NCBI GenBank assembly: GCA_022559845.1
Contig: CM040121.1
Coordinates: 348,848,243-348,912,242 of the forward strand
DNA: 64,000 bases
Direction: 5' to 3'
DNA from: Amorphophallus konjac
Taxonomy: Eukaryota; Streptophyta; Magnoliopsida; Alismatales; Araceae
Within the stretch, counting starts at the first letter, position 1. Each line of letters starts with the position of its first letter. Positions 1 through 12,418 of this stretch are shown here, piece by piece. Below the pieces are notes generated by a model. The model had not been told where the DNA came from. It saw nothing but the letters and a program-made list of their open reading frames with translations, and searched no databases. A program made the translations under genes and the position numbers.

Positions 1-1091
1 AACTGACAGGTGGTCGGATCTGGAAACTGGTTGATAGCACTGTAGATGGATCTGAGGATGAATTTTATAAAATATGAGATGATCTCCCAAAATTCTAAGA
101 AAAATTGGGGATGGGGAGGAAGGTGGACAGAACCCCCAATAAATTTGGGAGCTCCAGAAAAAAATCAAAAGGTGGGTCGGAGATAGGAAACTAAGGGTGG
201 AGGAGGATCTGGACAGAAAGCAGCCAGATCTGAAATGGAATGGAAAACGAAAATGGAAAATTGAATTTCGGGATCAGAAGACCAAACCAGTTTTTGTGGG
301 AGCTGGAGGGGACCTCTAGAACACGCCCTCAAAATCCCAGCTCAAAAGGATGTCGTGGGTGATAACAGAAATTCGTGGAAGTTGCTGCTACGGGTGGATG
401 GCAGAACTCCGACGAACACGATGGCGTTGCGGTGGCGGCTCGTGGCGGCGGCGGCGGCGACCGGAACTGATAGGGGAGGAGTCACACCTCCAGAGGGCAA
501 CCTTCACAGCTGCAAGGGGGAGAGGGAGGAGAGAGGAGGGGGGCGGCCAAGGCTGCTCCAACAAAATTCATCAATTTTCTTCTTCATTAATTGCTAAGTA
601 ATTCAAAAATTACATGGTATATATAGAAAGTGTAAAAAGACTTAAACTAACCTCGGATCTAATTTTTGGGAGGGGTAATTAAGGGACATCACATTTTAGT
701 CCAAACAAAATAAAAAAAAGAAATCCTAATTAACTCTAAATGGGGGGGGGCGCCCCCTTGACCAAGGCGGGGTGGTAGGTGGAGGTGGGTGTAGAATGTT
801 GACAATTTTCACCCTTTGTCCCCCATGTGTCAATTTGACTAGTCCAACCTTATAGATGGCCACCTAGGATGGTTGACCAGCCCCACTTGGCCTAGGTGGA
901 CCAATGGAAAAGGGGTGAGGACCCCCTAGCTGGACCTACTGTCATTTTGCATAAAAACCCACACAATCCAAGGGAATGACAATGTGGCTTATCAAGCCTT
1001 ATAATGGCGTACATACTTTCCCGAGGATATAAAAGTAAACTAAAGGACACAAATGTAAAATGAAAAGTTAATGCTCGGCGTCGATTCCCAT
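1..1091 (-). mobile_element. Element I: LTR fragment of a non-autonomous gypsy-type element (A/B/C/I family)
   Basis: The stretch is homologous along its length to the LTRs of elements A, B and C, and ends with the same plus-strand terminus (GATTCCCATCA at 1081-1091), which in element orientation is the 5' TG end. It joins element H abruptly in the middle of a reverse transcriptase codon run, so it is one LTR of an element inserted into H; the rest lies left of the window. The 5 bp to the right (CCTGG, 1092-1096) should be the TSD. It contains a (GCG)n-rich tract near 425-465 and a TATA-like minus-strand site at 618-625. Apparent reading frames here are not coding. Confidence 0.85.
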
Positions 1092-3596
1092 CACCTGGTG
1101 GTAGTCACTTTTCAAGTCAATCTTGGAAAAGATGGTGGCTCCACTCATCATGTCAAGCATGTCATCAAGACGGGGAATGGGAAACATATACTTGACAGTG
1201 ATCTTATTGATGGCGCGGCTGTCAACACACATCCGCCAGGTGCCATCCTTCTTGGGTGTGAGCAAGGCAGGGACAGCACATGGGCTCTTGCTCACCCTGA
1301 GAAAACCTTTTTAGATAAGGTCCTCGACAATCCTTTGGAGCTCAGCATGCTCCTTTCGGTTCAATCGGTAATGGGGAAGGTTGGGTAGGGTGGACCCAGG
1401 GATAAGATTAATGGCGTGTTGTACATCACGCATGGGAGGGAGTTGTGAGGGCAAGTCCTCAGGGAAGATGTCCTAGAAGTCCTGCAGGATTGCCTGGGCT
1501 TTAAGAGGGACAGAGATTCGGGACTCCTCGGGGGTGATGGTGACAACAACAGCCCAGACAGGGGCACCTTCGGCAACCTCCTTATTCAGCTCACGGACAC
1601 CTATGAAGTTAAGGCGCCTAATTGGGTCATAACCAACCTTAGGGGCCTTAGGAATGGGTGTGATAGGTGCAGGAGGAGAGGGAATGAGCAGTCTCCCTTC
1701 GGTGGGAGTCCGAGGACTCTCTTGAACCTTGGGGGTTCCAGTAGGGGTGGAGGTGGGACTCTTTCCCGAGATCACCTTTGGGGGTGCCGGGTAGAGCTAT
1801 ATCTTCTTTTCATTGTGTGAGAAGGAACACTAATTGGACCGATCGAATGTAGTAAGGTCCACGTCATAGATCCACGGTCATCCTAGGATGATGCTACCAA
1901 CATTCATTGGCACTACATCGCATAAGATTTGTCCTTGGTAGGACTGAAATTGGATGGGAATGACACATGTAGTGGTGACTGGGATAGACGTGTCATCAAC
2001 CCAAGTCACGTTGTATGGCCTCGGATGAGGATGGGTAGGTAGACCTAGACGAGAGACAAAGTCTGACGAGACTGCATTGATACAGCTCCCGTTGTCAAAA
2101 ATCACCTTGTAGGGTTGGGATTTCACCATAATGTATGTTTGGAAGATGGAGGTTCGACGCTAGTCATCCTCCTGTGGGTGTGTTAGGATGCAGCGAACTA
2201 CACCTAGTCTTCCCTGATTTGAACTCTCGACAATATCTCCCACTTGCATGTACTCGACATGCGTTCCATCATACCCTGCATCTATTTCCTCAAACTGGGC
2301 GATGAGGTCAGGATCGGCCTCATACCTCTCAATGGCTTCTCCTTCCTGAGGTGGAAGCTCCACAGACTAGGGGTCGGTGATGACTAAGGCTGGGGTGGGG
2401 TAGTTGGAGGCAATATGCCCTAGGTTATGGCACCTAAAGCAATGAACTCTCGAGATAGGGACTGGTTGGGAGGTGCTAGGGATGACTCCCTTTCCTTTGT
2501 CATCTCTCCTATCAGTTGGCGGAGTGTACTCCAGCCTGGGCACAGTAGTGGGTGCCGATAAGGGGTTCTGTGGGAATGGAGCAGTGGGGGCAAAGGCCCT
2601 AAGTGGGGTAGCCGTAGGGACATAGGAGGTGGAGGGGCCATGCCTCTCAGAATAGCGGACCACGAGATTTCGAGATTCAAGCTGGCGGTAAGTGGGGACC
2701 CGAGATGGGACCACCCTTTGAAACCGCTCGACGTCCCGAGCAACCTGATAGGCATGCTCGAGGGTGCTAACTTCCCGTAGGAATAGCTCCCGCTGGATGC
2801 TCTCGTGTAGGCCAGCCCGAAATCGTGAGAGGGTGACGGAGGCATCCTCCATGACTCGACTCCGAAGGAAGAAGTCATCAAATTTGGCGATGTACTCTCC
2901 ACGGACTTTCCATCTTAGGTGATTTTCTGCCATTGGTCTAAAAGACGCTAATGATAGGAGGGTGGCAGATACTTCTCCCTCAGTTTCTCCTTCATCTCTT
3001 CCCACGTGGTTATGGGCTCCTCTCATCTCCTGGCTAGAAGATTCTCAATGTTACACTAGTAGGTTTTTGGCTTGACCTAGGAGTTTCATCTTGGCAAACC
3101 TTACCCTTGTAGCAGGGGTCATGCGGCGATGCCAGTCAAAGTACTGATCCATCCCGGTCTCCCAATCAAGGTATGTGACGGGGTTTAAGGACCAATCAAA
3201 ACTCGGAGCGTCAATTTTGACGTTCCGGAGGATGATATCCTCATTGTCATGGTCTCTCTCTCGAGGCGCACGGACCTCTTGCTCTCTACCTTGGGGAGCT
3301 TGATTTTGGTGGACTTGCTCTCTTTCCTCCCTAGGATTGGCTACGGGATCGCCGTGGCCATTCACTCTTCCTTCCTATCCCTTCAGTCGATCCTCTAGGG
3401 CTCGAATCCTCTCATCTAGTTTCGCTCGTAGTTGGCCTATGGATTCTTCAAAGTGGGCCACAAGATTGTGCTCGAGCTGGACTAGCATAGCAGTCACGCT
3501 CTTTTGATCCATGGGTAGCGTTGAGGGGCGCTCTAGACGGTCTGATGAATTCCTAGACCAGCATGGCATGCACGGACTCGGACCTAATTGATGCAA
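1092..3596 (-). pseudogene. H gag-protease-RT polyprotein, degenerate and truncated
   Basis: Translation from an ATG at 3596 gives a gag leader with a charged coiled segment, then the retrotransposon gag core (YLDWETGMDQYF near 3160). A CCHC zinc knuckle follows near 2420-2445, reading CFRCHNLGHIASNY, with the last Cys changed to Tyr. The protease DxG motif (FDNGSC) is near 2085 and its ILG end near 1880. The RT start has [20 protein letters not shown] (about 1200-1260) and [11 protein letters not shown] just before 1092. In-frame stops occur at about 3375, 3051, 2367, 2160 and 1878, so no full polyprotein can be made. RT palm motifs beyond this point are missing because element I interrupts them. 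Confidence 0.85.
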
Positions 3597-4201
3597 TCCT
3601 GAGACTAAAAATTAGCAAGCTATAGACCCAATTTGTTGGCTAATAGGCAAAGGGCCAAGTTGAAGGGACCGGTTAGGGAGAGTTGCTCTACTGTTAGGCG
3701 AAGTAGTTATGGAACTACCTCCTGACAATTAGGGTGCCCTAATGCGACAGTCTAGGGCCAAAGGATGGGTGCAAGCAAGCTCTCTCTCACCGTCCACAGC
3801 GATGCACTCAGGAGACTGGCAGCATGGATCGGGCTCTCTCTCACTTCGCGCGGCAATTGAAAAGATACTAAACAAGGAAGTGAGGGGAGCGTGTACCTAA
3901 CTAGACTGAAAAGTCTAACACCGATCGGAGACGAAGGCGAGCGGGGATGTGCGTACCCGCACGGCATCGAAGAAGCTTGACCGGTTACAAAGAATTCGCT
4001 CCACGCAGGGAGGATTTAATTTATTACACAACCAAAAAATTTTCCTCGCAGGGGATCAAATCAATCCAATTTTCTCCGCGCAGGGAGACTCACGGACACT
4101 TTTATCCCTAAAATGCGGAATGTCTGTCGACGACCGATCGACCCGGGCGCTGCTTCAACCGTCGTTGTTGCAGACTTGGGTGCCACGATCAATAAGTTAA
4201 A

Positions 4202-4361
4202 AGAGATATATATATATATATAAATATATAAATATATATAATATTATATATATAGATATATATAAGATTATATATATCTTAAATATATATATTATATATT
4301 CAACTTTTTTTCAAACCCATTTTTTAATCAAATAATATATATAGATATATATATAGATATA
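4202..4361. repeat. (TA)n-rich microsatellite
   Basis: Imperfect runs of alternating T and A with occasional extra A or G bases; potentially self-complementary. Confidence 0.9.
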
Positions 4362-4961
4362 TAAAACAATCTTTTTTTTCAACTTTCAACCTTTTTAACA
4401 TATTTTTTTGATTTTCAACCTTTTTTTTAAACTTTTTTTTCAACCTTCACCTACCCTTTTGACTTTTTTTCACACTCTTTTCTTTTTTTTTTCAAACTTT
4501 ACCCAATCTTCTAACAACTTTCAACTTTTTCTGCGCGAATCCTGGGCGGAGTTGCCAAGGCATTTGGCAGCACGGTCACGCACAAGGCTCACGCGGCGAA
4601 GCTGGCGGAGCGGGTGCGGAGGCGGGCGGCCGCAGGCGCCCTGCAGGCGACGCAGGTGCCGTGGCGGGTGCGGTGGCTAGTAGACGGAGGCGCGCGGAGG
4701 GGGGGTGAGCAGGCGCTGGTGCAGGCGCGGTGGCGCGGGCGCACGGGGTGGGGCACGGGTGCGGTGGTAGCGGCCTCGGGCGCTGACGGTAGTGGTTGGC
4801 GGCGACGTGGCCGCGGGCGGGGCCGGAGCGGATGGGTCGGGCGCGTCTGGGCATGGGCCGGGCGCATCTGGGCGTGGCAGGCGGGGCCGGAGCAGGGCCG
4901 ACGATGGGCGGGCAGCCACGGCGACAGGCGGTGGCTCGGGCGGCTGCTTCTGAATCCAGAG

Positions 4962-5134
4962 AGAGAGCGCACGGGAGAAAGAGAAAGAGAGAACACGAGG
5001 AGAGAAAGAGAGAGAAGGAGAGAACGGTCGAGAGAGAGAGAGATTAACTGAGAGAGAGGGATTAAGTAGAGAGAGAGAAAGATTCACGGGAGGGGGAGAG
5101 AGAATCAGAGAGAGATTAAGAGAGAGAGAGAGAG
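4962..5134. repeat. (GA)n purine-rich tract
   Basis: Imperfect GAGA repeats on the plus strand, so CTCT in the H transcript. It lies inside the H leader, close to the PBS. Confidence 0.9.
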
Positions 5135-5317
5135 AAATAACACAACAGGGATTTTTTTCTTTTGCTTAAATTTTTTTTTCTCTATACTTTTTTCCTCACT
5201 CACAGATCTTTCTGCTATTCTTCTTTTTTTTTTCCTTCTTTTTTTTCTTTTTTTTCACTTCTAGCAACCTAGAGAGAGAAAGGGAGACGATGACGTCGGG
5301 GTCGTCGGAGACGCCGT

Positions 5318-5334
5318 TGTTGGGATCTGATACC
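5318..5334 (-). other. H primer-binding site
   Basis: On the minus strand it reads TGGTATCAGATCCCAAC, matching the initiator-Met tRNA 3' end over the first ten bases. It lies 5 bp inside the 5' LTR, as expected for the minus-strand DNA primer site. Confidence 0.85.
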
Positions 5335-5339
5335 AAATC

Positions 5340-5901
5340 TGACGCGGACGGCTTCGGAGGAAGGATCGACGGTAACTCTGAAATCACGAACGGGACTGGA
5401 TAGGTTGCTACCTCACGCAGCTCGGCCTCACGCCGGACGGTCTCACACCGGGCGACACACTCAAACTCACAAAGAGAAAGAGGGAGGGGAAGTTAGAAGG
5501 GGCCAAGGCACCAACTTGATTGCAAAACTTAAGCTTTCATTCATATCATACGTAACACCGTTAGCCCCCTATTTATAGGGAAGGCCATAACACACATACC
5601 TTCACACTTTCACTTATTATGTTTATACCCTAGTCTAATAAGACAAAACCCACCCACCCACTTTTGACTTTGTGGGTTTAAAATATAATATTTTGACTCA
5701 ATAAAAATAAAATACTTTGGTGGTTAAAATACAAATACCACCATAGTAAAATACACACAATACATACACACATACGTACGGATACGTACTCAGGACGCCG
5801 AGTCTTCAAGCGAGTCTCCGAGCCATAAGCTCGGTGCAGTCGGGGTGGTGCGGTGTCGGCTCCGAGTAGTAGGCCCGGTAGTGGACCCGGTGTCCCCACC
5901 A
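5340..5901 (-). repeat. H 5' LTR (562 bp)
   Basis: In element orientation it starts TGGTGGGGACACCGGG and ends CCGCGTCA, a TG...CA terminus pair directly followed by the PBS. A TATA box lies roughly midway. The partner LTR is outside the window. Confidence 0.85.
5571..5577 (-). promoter_or_regulatory. H LTR TATA box
   Basis: TATAAAT on the minus strand, followed by AGGGGGC. It is the likely core promoter, with transcription starting about 25-30 bp further left. Confidence 0.6.
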
Positions 5902-8889
5902 GTGAAACTTTCAAGAACACATGCTCACCCACTTGAAACTCCAATTCTCTCCTTCTGTTATCGGCATAACTTTTCTATCTTGATTGTGCAACTTGCAAAC
6001 GATCCCGGATAACCTGGATATTCTTGGATGATTCTGAAATGAGATCCGGTCCTAGCCATTGCTTCTCGCCTACCTCATCCCAGCACAACGGTGATCGGCA
6101 ACTCCTTCCATAAAGAGCTTCGAATGGTGCCATCTGGATACTGGACTAATAACTGTTATTGTAGGCAAATTCTATTAAAGCCAAATGTTCATGCCCGCTA
6201 CCGCCAAAGTCGATCATGCAAGCCCTTAGCAAATCTTCGACAATTTGATTAGTTCTCTCGGTTTGCCCGTCCGTTTGAGGATGGAAAGCAGTACTAAAGT
6301 TTAGACGGGTTCCCAAGGACTCCTATAATCCTTTCCAAAAATGTGAAGTGAATCTGGGATCTCTGCCTGACACAATATTCACAGGTACACCTGCAGTCTT
6401 ACCACTTCCTCCATGTACAAAGCAGCCAAAACATCTACTGTCCACTTCGACTTTATCGACAAGAAATGCGCAGATTTAGTCAACCTATCCACAATTATCC
6501 ATATTGCATCGAAGCCTCCACGAGTTCTCGGTAAGCCCATTATAAAATCCATGCCGATGCTCTCCCACTTCCACTGTGGTATCTCGAGCGGTTTTAATTT
6601 CTCGACATATCTGAAATGTTCGGCCTTCACTTGTTGGCATACTAGACATCTATTCACGAACTCTGCCACTTCTCATTTCATATTTGGCCACCAAAAGGTC
6701 CTCTTTAAATCTCAGTACATCTTAGTGGATCCCGGATGAATAGTATACTTGGATCTATGGGCTTCCTCAAGGATCTTGCTCTTCACCTCAGCTAAATCAG
6801 GGACACAGGTCCTTTCTTGGAATAACAACCTGTCATCATCAGCCACCATAAAATCTAGTCTGTTACTTAGATTTCCCTTGATCTCTACTAGAACTGGATC
6901 GTTATCTTGCAAGATCTTAATTTCCATCAACAGTTCGGGACGAAGATGAAACTGAGCGATCATGACCCGATCCTTACTAACTTTAAGGTCTAGACTAGCC
7001 AATTGCTCCAGCAGTCTCCACTCTTGCAACATGAGACTAGACAACTTTACTATCGGCTTACGGCTCAAGGCATCAGCCACCACATTACCCTTCCCAGGAT
7101 GATACTCTATGGAGAAATCAAAATCCTTCAAATAATCGAGCCACCTTCTCTGCCTCATGTTGAGATCTTTCTAAGAGAATAGATACTTAAGGCTCTTATA
7201 ATCAGAAAATATAGTGAAGGTCTCTCCGTACAAGTAGTGTCTCCAAATCTTCAAGGCAAACACCACAGCAGCGAGTTCCAGATCATGGACTGGATAATTC
7301 TCTTCATGCTTCCTCAGCTATCTAGAAGAATAGGCTATCACTTTTCCATGCTGCATAAGCACGCAACCTAGGCCAATGCCTGAGGCATCAGTATAGACTT
7401 CAAAACCTCCTTCTCCTGAAGGCAAGGCTAAAATAGGGGCAGTGGTCAAACATCCCTTCAGGGTTTGAAAACTTCATTCACAGTCTTTCGACAACTCAAA
7501 TCGGTTCTCCTTGCGGGTCAATCTGGTCAGAGGTACCGCAATCTTGGAGAAATCCTTAATGAATCTCCAATAGTAACCTACTAGACCTAGAAAACTTCTC
7601 ACTTCGGTTACATTTGCAGGCCTATCCCAGTTTCTTACTGCCTTTACCTTAGAGGGATCTATAGAGATTCCATCTTTAGAAATAATGTGCCCCAGAAAAG
7701 ACACTTCTTGCAGCCAGAATTTACACTTACTAAACTTGGCATACAACTGCTAGTCCCTCAATATCTGCAACGCCATCTTCAAGTGCTCTGCATGCTCCTC
7801 CTTGCTCTTGGAGTATATCAAAATATCATCGATAAAAACCACGACCCACTGATCTAAGTAGGGCCGGAACACACTACTCATTAGTTGCATGAAAGCTGTA
7901 GGAGCATTCATTAGAGCAAAAGGCATTACAACAAACTCGAAGTGCCCATACCTGCTACAGAATGCTATTTTAAAGATATCTTCATCCTTCATCCGCAACT
8001 GATGATACCCCGATCGCAGATCAATCTTGGAAAAATACTGCGCTCCTGCTATCTGATCGAACAACTCATCTATTCTCGGCAACGGGTATTTATTCTTGAC
8101 AGTAAGCTGGTTAAGCTGGCGGTAATAAATACACAGTCTCAGAGAGCCATCCTTCTTTATTACAAACAATACAGGGGCTCCCCACGGGGATGTACTCGGA
8201 CGAATAAACCCCTTCTCAAGCAACTCCATTAATTGTTCTTTAAATTCTCTTAACTCCGCAAGAGACATACGATATGGAGCTTTAGAAACTGTAGTCACGC
8301 CAGGAACTAGATCAATGGAGAAGACTACCTCTCTCTTAGGTGGAAGTCCTGACAAATCCTCAAGAAACACATCGGGAAAATCCTGGGCAATAGGAATGTC
8401 CTTCAATTCTAACTCCTTCTTGTCGATCAAAGAAACCAATGCCAAAAATGCCTGACATCCTTTCCTCAACAACTTCTCAGCCCGAAGTGTCGATATAAGT
8501 GGCACAGACTTAGAATGCCTAACCCCGACAAAAGAAAGCTCGGGGTGCCCAGAAAAAGACACGGTGCTAGATTTATAGTGAACACTAGCTTCATATCTAG
8601 CCAACCAATCTTCTCCTAGGATTACATCATAATCCTTCATCTTCATACAGACCAAATCAGCTGGTATACTCAGCCCATTAATCAAAATCTTACTAGAGGG
8701 ATAATAGTACTTAATTGTTGAACCAGAACCAATCGGGGTTGATATTTCCAGTTGAGAGTTCATCAATACGGGTTTTGTAGATAAAGACTTAGTAAAGCTT
8801 TGAGAAATAAAAGAATGTGTTGCTCCGGTATCAAAGAGAACAAATGCCAGCTTATCAAAAACAACAAGTGTACCTTCAACCAATCCATT
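5902..8889 (-). pseudogene. F protease-RT-RNase H-integrase, degenerate
   Basis: A retropepsin motif ([11 protein letters not shown]) is near 8805-8837, with its ILG end near 8610. RT motifs include [17 protein letters not shown] (near 8150) and the catalytic [11 protein letters not shown] (7808-7840). The RT thumb motif [20 protein letters not shown] is at about 7680-7740. RNase H runs from about 7430 (TDASG) to about 7080 (DALSRKP). The integrase zinc finger (CLVCQQVK) is near 6625 and its first catalytic Asp (IGMDFIMGLP) near 6555. The C-terminal VGEHVFLKVS ends at 5902, where H is inserted. Stops include 7750, 7474, 7170, 6712 and 6379, plus a frameshift before the protease. The protein is dead although the catalytic residues of protease and RT remain readable. 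Confidence 0.9.
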
Positions 8890-9127
8890 CTCCTCGGTGG
8901 CTTCTGTCTCGGTCTCCTGTAAGGCTTGGAGCTTGCCCTACCGCTTCTGGCCTCCTTGCGGCTTGATCTGACAGGAGAGGACACTCAGGGAAACGGTGGT
9001 CCCTGCTGCCGCAACGCAAGCAAGCACCTAGCTTTCGCGAGCATTCTTCCATCTTGTGACCCGGACGGTCACAGTACTTGTAAAGAGCTTTGGATGATGC
9101 AACTGGACCTAACTTCTTGTCATCACT
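8876..9127 (-). pseudogene. F gag, C-terminal part with zinc knuckles
   Basis: This is the part of F gag left of the G insertion. It encodes two CCHC-type knuckles. The first (YCDRPGHKMEEC) has lost its leading Cys; the second (CLRCGSRDHRFPEC) is intact. A linker to protease follows in a shifted frame. The reading frame continues from the gag fragment at 16920-17674 once G and one TSD copy are removed. Confidence 0.85.
9123..9127. repeat. TSD of G, left copy (TCACT)
   Basis: It matches 16920-16924 exactly. Confidence 0.9.
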
Positions 9128-10267
9128 TGTCACGCCCCGAGCCTTTATTTCAGCGGAAGACTAACTCGGGGTGCGCGAACAGCCGGCATGGTAAGCCTCT
9201 TGCAAGCAAGAACGATCAGAGCGCAAGACAATCACACAAAATGAATACAATTGCACAATATTTACTAAAAATCTGACTTCATTCCATTATCAATCAAATA
9301 TTCAAATACAATAACTTTTTCCACCATCTTTCACTCTACTAGACTCAAGAAATAGGAAAATTACATTGACTCCATCTAAACAATATAGACTTCCTAAGTC
9401 TTCGCTCATCTTTATTCACTCTCGGATCCGCTACTTGAACATTCTGAATCCGAACCTGAATCACTTTCATTTCCTGAAAAAGATTGAAAATAGATAATGA
9501 GTACACTTACCCAGTAGGTATCTGCGCATCAACATGAAGGCACTATTAAAGTAATTAATAATTTAGCTCTAAAGAAGTAAGGCAAAATCATGTGAATTCG
9601 AATATCATGTGATTAAACCAAAATAACACGATAATCATGTAAGATAGAGTGAACAAGAATGAACAATAATGAATGTAACAAGAACATGATGTTTGGCCTT
9701 TCATGAACAAGAATGTATCAAGAATGCACTTTCACTTTTACTTTCATAACCATAAAGGTTACGCACGAGAATGTCAATCATGTAGCAATTCACTAGATTT
9801 TCACGAGTGCTCATGGATTTCACTTATTTATAAAGAAAGTACTCCCAGCGCAATGCGACGCCAGTAGCATCATACCCCATGGTTTATAAAATAGTATGTT
9901 TCCGACAATCAGCTGTGGGGACTAGCATAGAGCCCTTGGACACAATCAATGCCCGAACTGCATCTTAACGTATAAATCAAGCTACTTCCATGAGTGTAAC
10001 AATAAAGCATGGCCAAGAATGTAATAAGGTCAAGAACTCATGATAACAACAATCAATGAATGAATGCTTCAATTTAGAGTAAGCGATATCAAGAAAAAGA
10101 TTTAAACAATGTCATGCTCATGGAAAAAAATCGACAGCATAACGGTACATTCTTTTCTCTTTCCAATCATTATATTAAGTTTCTTGATCAATATTATAAG
10201 TTCTAGACTATCATTAGTCCATCTAGAACCTTTGGAATTTCAACCCTTGGGTTAAGTACTTAAACAA

Positions 10268-10526
10268 TGTGACGATCGTTTACTGGGCCGTTACATTATG
10301 TAACGCTCCAGTAGTGGGCCGTTACAATGATCCGAATTCAGAACGATCAAATAGACTCAGAGAAGTGTGACGGTCATTCATTGGGCCGTTACATTGTGTG
10401 ACGGTCCATGATTAGGCCGTTATAGTAGTCTGAGACCAGAATCAAGCAATCGAACTCAGATGAATGTGACGGTCTTATATTGGGCCGTTACATTGCCTGA
10501 CGGTCCAATATAGAGCCGTTACACTA
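10268..10526. repeat. Quasi-palindrome array 1 in G left LTR
   Basis: Six units of about 29 bp follow the pattern TGTGACGGTC, then about 8 variable bases, then GGGCCGTTACA. The arms are inverted repeats of each other apart from one or two bases. Further units lie at 11056-11240 (five) and 11966-12028 (two). The right LTR has the same three clusters at about 14843-15100, 15630-15815 and 16540-16601. Confidence 0.85.
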
Positions 10527-11055
10527 CTGATAACCAGAAAACATCGATAGTGTACTCTAATCAATGGGCTTTAAGGGTACAACCAACTCGGCGTCCTAGT
10601 GGGAATCCCAGGCTCGCGGAGAATTACGGAGGCCTTGAAACAAGATTTCCTAGTCCATTGGAAGAAATATCCAATAGAGAGGTCCTCAAGTCCAAGAATA
10701 TGTTCCTCTAATGTAAAGTGTGAACTAATGGACAACATACCAGAATATGTGCCATGTACTTATAGAAATGACTCTATAGATAGAGATAGAATGTGTATCC
10801 ATGTCTAAATCACGATTAAAACTCCGTCAATGCATTATGTAAAACCATGATTTAGAATACAAAACTATAGATTTTTGGTCATGAAATTAACATATCTTTA
10901 AAATGATATTAAGATGCCAAAATCATGCAATACCTATCATGAACGATTGAATAATTCCAAGATCACTTTAACAGGTTTAAACTTAGATAACTAGGCTTAA
11001 TAATAAGTAAAATTGACAAGTCCTATTCTGTCTCGGGTTGACAGAACATCAGGTG

Positions 11056-11240
11056 TCTGACGGTCTATTGATGGCGCGTCACGGTTAATGTGACGATTTA
11101 TCGAGCAGCCGTTACATGAACGTAACGCTCCTGCCCTGATGCGTCAGAGACAACAGAGTGCATATATATACAACAGAACTGTGACGGTCATCGTAAGGCC
11201 GTTACGTGAGTATGACGGTCCTACTATGATGCGTCAGAGC
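11056..11240. repeat. Quasi-palindrome array 2 in G left LTR
   Basis: Five further units use the same ACGGTC and GCCGTTAC arms, some with the variant right arm GATGCGTCAGA. Confidence 0.8.
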
Positions 11241-11785
11241 ATCTGTTGACAGAAAACCATATAGAATCCAAGAGATCAACTCACATCATGTCTAGAAATC
11301 AAAATAGTATGACTATCCTTAGACATGATAACGAAGTATAGGCTATCTACATGCATGGGTTCTAGTGAATAGACAAGATAACATCTTTTACTTCTATTTA
11401 AGGCTAAGAGATGTATGAATGCATAGAATCGTTAAAACATGAAATTCATGATCTATCATGCATGGAATTCAATCGAAGCAGAGGGCTTTTATTCCTATCA
11501 AGATGTTTCTACCATTCATGAGATGACCTACCTCTTAACTTGGCTTTAAACTTCCAATTTGGGGTTTGAAAAACGTGCCATAGTTCTCCTATTCCTGTGA
11601 CTTTTCAGCAACTTCCTTGGGCTCTAACTCCACAACCTCTTGACCTAAAGACGTGAAATTTGGAGAGGAGTTAGTCTAAAGTATTGTAAACAAATTCCTC
11701 TAAAGAACTTACCGGAGATTATGCCTCCTTACCTTGATTCCTTGCGAGTCAAAAGTAAGGGTCGCACAGTTCAGAACTGGGTCCT

Positions 11786-11792
11786 ATTTATA
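11786..11792 (-). promoter_or_regulatory. G LTR TATA box (left copy)
   Basis: TATAAATAGG on the minus strand, conserved at 16361-16367 in the other LTR. The quasi-palindrome pair at 11966-12028 lies upstream of it and the larger clusters downstream. Confidence 0.55.
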
Positions 11793-12344
11793 GAGTTCTA
11801 GCTAGGGTTTGAGAATTAGATCGATTCTAGAGCCCTTAATTCATCAAAACCTGATCTCTAAGAGTCCTTAGTAATGTTATAACTCTTCCCAAGTCGATCC
11901 CTAGTGGATAAGATAGCAAAGTTCCAATCTTTTTGGGAGTTCTTTGACTCACGGAACTTGCAGCATGTAACGGTCGTGTCCAGGCGCGTTACCTGGGTGT
12001 GGCGGTCGGCCGATGGACCGTTACAGTCAACGTGTATAGAGTTTCAATTTAATAAAACTCTTTTATTCATTTATCCATGTAATTATCTTAGATAATTAGT
12101 ATTTATCCTTAAAATATGTGAATAGACTTACTAACCTTCTAGAATATGGGCCAAACTTAATGGGCTTGGTCCTTAAACCATTTGGACTTTATTTAAATGG
12201 ATTTGGTTAATTATTTAAGATAAATGGGCCTTATAATGACTTATTAATCTAATAACCCATTTATTAATACATTTAGGCCTTTATAAATTCTATAAAATTA
12301 TTTATAAATTCAAAAATTATTTACATAAATTTTGGGGTCTTACA

Positions 12345-12357
12345 CCCTCCCCCACTT
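12345..12357 (-). other. G polypurine tract
   Basis: GTGGGGGAGGG on the minus strand, directly adjoining the 3' LTR; it is the plus-strand DNA primer site. Confidence 0.8.
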
Positions 12358-12418
12358 AAGAGAATTTGGTCCCCAAATTCAATATATGGATTTTGGAGAG
12401 TGCACTTATTTTAATATA

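Larger units (their letters stand above)
3597..5317 (-). other. H 5' leader: long, strongly segmented non-coding region
   Basis: No convincing coding sequence lies between the PBS and the gag ATG. Base composition changes in blocks: ordinary sequence (3597-4200), (TA)n (4202-4361), pyrimidine/T-rich (4362-4530), very GC-rich (4545-4960), a (GA)n purine tract (4962-5134) and T runs (5150-5265). Open frames of 80-145 codons here are explained by stop-poor GC-rich and purine-rich DNA; their predicted proteins are Arg/Pro/Ala low-complexity with no family resemblance. Confidence 0.6.
1092..5901 (-). mobile_element. Element H: Ty3/gypsy retrotransposon, 5' two thirds
   Basis: Reading on the minus strand, the parts in order are a 562-bp LTR (5901-5340), a primer-binding site, a 1.7-kb leader, then gag, protease and the start of reverse transcriptase, cut at 1092 by element I. 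The outer LTR end abuts the integrase tail of element F, immediately after the codons for a VGEHVFLKVS motif, so H is inserted in F; the duplicated target should be GTGAA (5902-5906). The remaining RT, RNase H, integrase and 3' LTR must lie left of the window. Residue patterns resemble chromovirus-type gypsy polyproteins, but the lineage is not resolved. Confidence 0.85.
9128..12344 (-). repeat. G 3' LTR (left copy)
   Basis: In element orientation it runs TGTAAGACCCC...GGGGCGTGACA. It carries arrays of short quasi-palindromes (10268-10526, 11056-11240, 11966-12028) and a TATA box at 11786-11792. It is matched along its full length by 13691-16919. Confidence 0.9.

Noticed and set aside
1071..1388. 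Plus-strand open frame of 105 codons at the I/H junction
   Set aside because: It is the reverse strand of H's reverse transcriptase joined to LTR I.
4576..5087. Overlapping open frames of 80-145 codons on both strands in GC-rich and GA-rich sequence
   Set aside because: Composition makes stops rare; the products are Arg/Pro/Ala or Arg/Glu low-complexity and lie inside the H leader. No family match or consistent start.
7942..8232. Plus-strand open frame of 96 codons
   Set aside because: It lies opposite the F reverse transcriptase, whose motifs on the minus strand are unmistakable.
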